Positions 61,701 to 64,000 of a stretch of DNA of 64,000 nucleotides are shown here, one piece after another (within the stretch, counting starts at the first letter, position 1; each line of letters starts with the position of its first letter). Source of the DNA: Pycnopodia helianthoides (taxonomy: Eukaryota; Echinodermata; Asteroidea; Forcipulatida; Asteriidae); assembly GCA_032158295.1 (NCBI GenBank), contig CM063253.1, positions 9,207,001-9,271,000 on the forward strand. Direction: 5' to 3'. Both the position numbers and the translations under genes were made by a program. The notes beneath the pieces are model-generated. The model was not told where the DNA came from and did no database searches. It worked only from the letters and a program-made list of their open reading frames with translations.

Positions 61701-64000
61701 TCTGGGTGCATCAGGGTATACCCTCTGCCCCATATCGGGCATAGTATAGTCTGGGTGCAAGGGGGTGACCCTCTGTTCCATATCGGGCATAGTGTAGTCT
61801 GGGTGCATCAGGGTATACCCTCTGCCCCATATCGGGCATAGTATAGTCTGGGTGCAAGGGGGTGACCCTCTGTTCCATATCGGGCATGGTGTAGTCTGAG
61901 TGCATCAGGGTATACCCTCTGCCCCATATCGGGCATAGTATAGTCTGGGTGCAAGGGGGTGACCCTTTGTTCCATATCGGGCATAGTGTAGTCTGGGTGC
62001 ATCAGGGTATACCCTCTGCCCCATATCGGGCATAGTATAGTCTGGGTGCAAGGGGGTGACCCTCTGTTCCATATCGGGCATAGTGTAGTCTGGGTGCATC
62101 AGGGTATACCCTCTGCCCCATATCGGGCATAGTATAGTCTGGGTGCAAGGGGGTGACCCTCTGTTCCATATCGGGCATAGTGTAGTCTGAGTGTATCAGG
62201 GTATACCCTCTGCCCCATATCGGGCATGGTCTGGGTGCATCAGGGTATACCCTCTGCCCCATATCGGGCATGGTCTGGGTGCATCAGGGTATACCCTCTG
62301 CCCCATATCGGGCATACTAAATTCTGCGTGCAGCAACTCAAATTTGGATTTAGATTTCGAAACTACGTAGATTGTTGAGGGAGTTTCGATCGTTTTTTTA
62401 CCATGTTTTGTATTCTCTTTATTATGACAGCTTCCCGACAAAAAATCCCCATCGATGTAGCCTTTGAAGACCATTCGGAGTATCCCCGCTTCCCCGTCGT
62501 GTTCGCCAAGATCAGTCACAGATCGAGGATGCCTCGCAGAGATGGCAAACAAGGTGTTATTCTAAGACTTGGGAGAACTCGAGCTACCTACAGGTAAATA
62601 TTGTTTCTCTCGTGCATGTTTCTAAATAACTGTTACGCGTTGAATGTTGCTGCAGGTGGTAAGATCAGTAAGGGGCACGTTGCTTTCGGGTTGGGCGCCT
62701 TTGGGCTATTAAAACAAGTTTTTTTTTAATGAAATGAACATGGTTGGAAAGATACTTTTAAAAGTGAATTTAAATAATTCGCATGATTTTCCCTTTACAT
62801 TTGTGTTTGTTTGTAATTTCACAACAGAACACGGTCCGCTATTTCGGAGAACCAAATTTTTGACACGACAAGATGGCGGACCATATTATGTTCCGCTGGT
62901 TGTAATTCAAGCTGCAAATTTATGTTCTCTTTTTTAATTACTACTCACTAATTACAACACACTGTAGGTGTCTCAGTGCATGAACAACTCTTATAAAAAT
63001 GATAAGGAGTAATTCTAAACAGCAAACTGTTGAAAGATTTGAAGGCAATGTACCCCTTTAACATGGTGCAGCCTCCAGTTTCTCCAACTTAAAATCGACG
63101 TATTGGGCCAAAATGAGACTAGACAGGTAAAACAGTCTGGACCCTTTCTGTGTAAACGAGAATCCGTATTCATCAGTATTAAAATGTAACACAGAGAGCA
63201 CTACAGAACATATGGCAAAATGAAACAAGTCTATGTCGGTGACATCACCTACAGGGTGACACCACCTACCGGGTGACTCTACGGACACGAACTACACGTA
63301 CTATTTTGATTTGACTTACTCTGCATAGGTGATCCATATTGTCAAAGCCTACCATCTCTTGGTCCACACCATTCAGTACAACCGATATATACGTCATCAC
63401 GCTCCCAAGAAGGATCAGGTTGTTGATGGTTGGACTTGACAACTTGATAATTCTGACAATGCAACATAATAGTGGAACTCGATTGGTAAAACATTTTTAT
63501 TGGTGAAAAAAAGTGTTTTGAACGCTCTTAACTGTCTGACCGGTTTAATATCAACCACCATAGAGAGGTGTTGCTGTGGAATTGATGGGAGGTGGTGGGA
63601 GCGAGCTGAAAGATCGGTTATTTGAGGTTGACCTATCTATGTATGAAGTGTGAAAAGGAGTTCACGGCAAGTTGTTTTACCCGGGCCCAAATTCATAGAG
63701 CTGCTTAAGCAGACACCAATGCTTAATAGGTTTCTGCTAATCAAAAAAAGAGGTAGGATACCAGTCACAAATGCTACATGTAAAATTGTATTGTGGCTGG
63801 TAACCTTATTCTGGTGAGCATTTTTTCTGTTGTGCCTTGCTACTTGTTGATAATATCATAATGTAATAGACGAACGATGTTCATTACTTTTGTTTGCGCA
63901 TCACAACGTTAAAGTTGAGTAGCCCCAGAGCAAGGATAATGCCCAGCGCCGAGAGTGTACAGACGGCAGCAAAACCCGCTGAAGATAACGTCATCACTTT
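55759..64000 (-). CDS. GABA-B-type class C G-protein-coupled receptor, 7TM part (5' end outside window)
   Basis: Exons on the minus strand: beyond 64000-63888 (TM1, [20 protein letters not shown]), 63452-63320 (TM2, [20 protein letters not shown]), 60320-60213 (TM3, [21 protein letters not shown]), 59024-58905 (TM4, [20 protein letters not shown]), 58133-58001 (TM5, [19 protein letters not shown]), 57280-57072 (TM6-TM7, [20 protein letters not shown] ... FTPK) and 55923-55759. Phases agree at every junction. [10 protein letters not shown] and the [12 protein letters not shown] stretch are typical of GABA-B receptors, the latter closer to subunit 2 type. The family senses GABA or related ligands through a large extracellular lobe, not in this window, and couples to Gi. 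The last exon gives a 54-residue tail ending VAHR then TGA; the same bases could be a donor (CG|GTGAAA), so a longer coiled-coil tail elsewhere cannot be excluded. Confidence 0.93.
56336..56940. repeat. 126-bp tandem repeat, about 5 copies
   Basis: GGGACAGGTTATAAGAGGCA recurs at 56336, 56462, 56588 and 56714, exactly 126 bp apart, then 56838 with small deletions. On the minus strand each unit reads [13 protein letters not shown]...[11 protein letters not shown] without stops, resembling the W-N-S-L-P tail of LINE ORF2. It lies in the last intron of the GABA-B-like gene. Confidence 0.9.
57445..57645 (+). mobile_element. Degenerate SINE
   Basis: GGCTTGCCTTGACCGAGCAA, then GGGCACTCGACCATAATTGC, matching the body of the SINE at 54002 in outline. 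The B box is decayed. Confidence 0.5.
58246..58455. mobile_element. MITE family E, uninterrupted copy
   Basis: Begins CCATGAAATATGCTAAATAC and ends GCATATTTCATGG, inverted repeats of about 13 bp; the interior is rich in CpG (ACGCGTGTGCG). Confidence 0.75.
59158..59335. repeat. ~27-bp tandem repeat (AATCAGGCACTTCCTTCCAA)
   Basis: About seven degenerate units, next to the TM4 exon of the GABA-B-like gene. Confidence 0.8.
59630..59950. repeat. ~112-bp tandem repeat, about 3 copies
   Basis: The motif CAACCAAACTATCCCAATT recurs at about 59713, 59812 and 59909, each followed by ATATACCTGTAC or a close form and preceded by TAAACCTATAGGTGACAAT or a close form. Confidence 0.75.
60480..62325. repeat. 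49-bp satellite array with 97-bp higher-order form
   Basis: The unit is GCCCCATATCGGGCATAGTA + TAGTCTGGGTGCATCGGGGGATACCCTCT, about 38 copies. From about 60500 to 61250 it is a simple 49-mer array with two blocks (60.6-60.85 and 60.85-61.1 kb) that repeat each other almost exactly. From about 61250 to 62200 two variants alternate (GCATCAGGGTATACC and GCAAGGGGGTGACC), giving a ~97-bp unit. It lies in the TM2-TM3 intron of the GABA-B-like gene; minus-strand ORFs over it are artefacts. Confidence 0.95.
62431..62593 (+). CDS. Possible orphan exon inside a receptor intron
   Basis: This plus-strand block has an acceptor (TTATTATGACAG, ending 62430) and a donor (CTACAG|GTAAAT at 62593) and is open throughout as a phase 1 to phase 2 exon of 54 codons, with [18 protein letters not shown] and [14 protein letters not shown]. 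It is richer in GC than its surroundings. It lies antisense in the intron between TM2 and TM3 of the GABA-B-like gene, just beyond the 49/97-bp satellite. I do not recognise the sequence and see no partner exon. Chance is possible. Confidence 0.25.
62675..63060. mobile_element. MITE family D, second copy
   Basis: GTTGGGCGCCTTTGGGCTAT at the left and AACACGGTCCGC...CAAGATGGCGGACC in the middle match the family at 8.6-9.2 kb; the right end reads GGCAATGTACCCCTTTAA. Confidence 0.65.
63683..63850. mobile_element. MITE family C, partial copy
   Basis: Left end GGGCCCAAATTCATAGAGCT is present, the core is inverted relative to the other copies and the right end is lost. It lies in the TM1-TM2 intron of the GABA-B-like gene. 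Confidence 0.65.

Noticed and set aside
60244..62552. Series of 64-193-codon minus ORFs ([12 protein letters not shown] repeats)
   Set aside because: Translation of the 49-bp satellite in rotating frames; only the real TM3 exon at 60213-60320 overlaps its left end.

Overview
This is eukaryotic nuclear DNA: multi-exon genes with GT-AG introns, tRNA-derived SINEs, LINE and Penelope-type remains, dozens of small inverted-repeat transposons and several minisatellites. The gene families present (P2X7-tail-only proteins, F5/8C lectin-like secreted proteins, a RecQ-like helicase fragment, foldback elements resembling sea urchin TU elements) point to a marine invertebrate deuterostome, most likely an echinoderm. 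I cannot name the species.

Layout. (1) 67-24,227, minus: a secreted protein with a signal-peptide exon at 24 kb, one complete F5/8C (fucolectin-like) domain at 9.3-11.7 kb and the first two exons of a second domain; it runs off the left edge. Its last visible intron (163-8,101) holds a complete three-exon P2X7-tail-like gene (5,391-7,716, same strand) and a decayed THAP-domain gene (2,167-2,566, opposite strand). (2) 25,995-31,591, minus: a five-exon gamma-butyrobetaine dioxygenase-like gene, the last step of carnitine synthesis. (3) 32,061-33,474, plus: a broken RecQ-like helicase. (4) 38.6-41.6 kb: a ~2.9 kb foldback element with long inverted arms and an internal higher-order tandem repeat. 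(5) 41.8-43.7 kb, plus: a 5'-truncated dead LINE. (6) 44,208-52,802, plus: a complete eight-exon aldo-keto reductase gene (284 aa) whose first intron carries a 42-bp minisatellite. (7) 55,759-64,000, minus: the seven-helix part and short tail of a class C (GABA-B type) receptor; its extracellular domain lies beyond the right edge, and one of its introns carries a 49/97-bp satellite array of about 1.85 kb.

The genes are unrelated in function, as is usual for an animal chromosome: one enzyme of carnitine synthesis, one NADPH-type carbonyl reductase, one neurotransmitter-type receptor and one secreted lectin-like protein. The rest is mobile DNA. Four sites carry hammerhead-ribozyme-like cores in repeats that look like Penelope-like element ends. 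Exon ends were set by matching splice sites to reading phase; all are internally consistent except the exon 4/5 junction of the carnitine enzyme.
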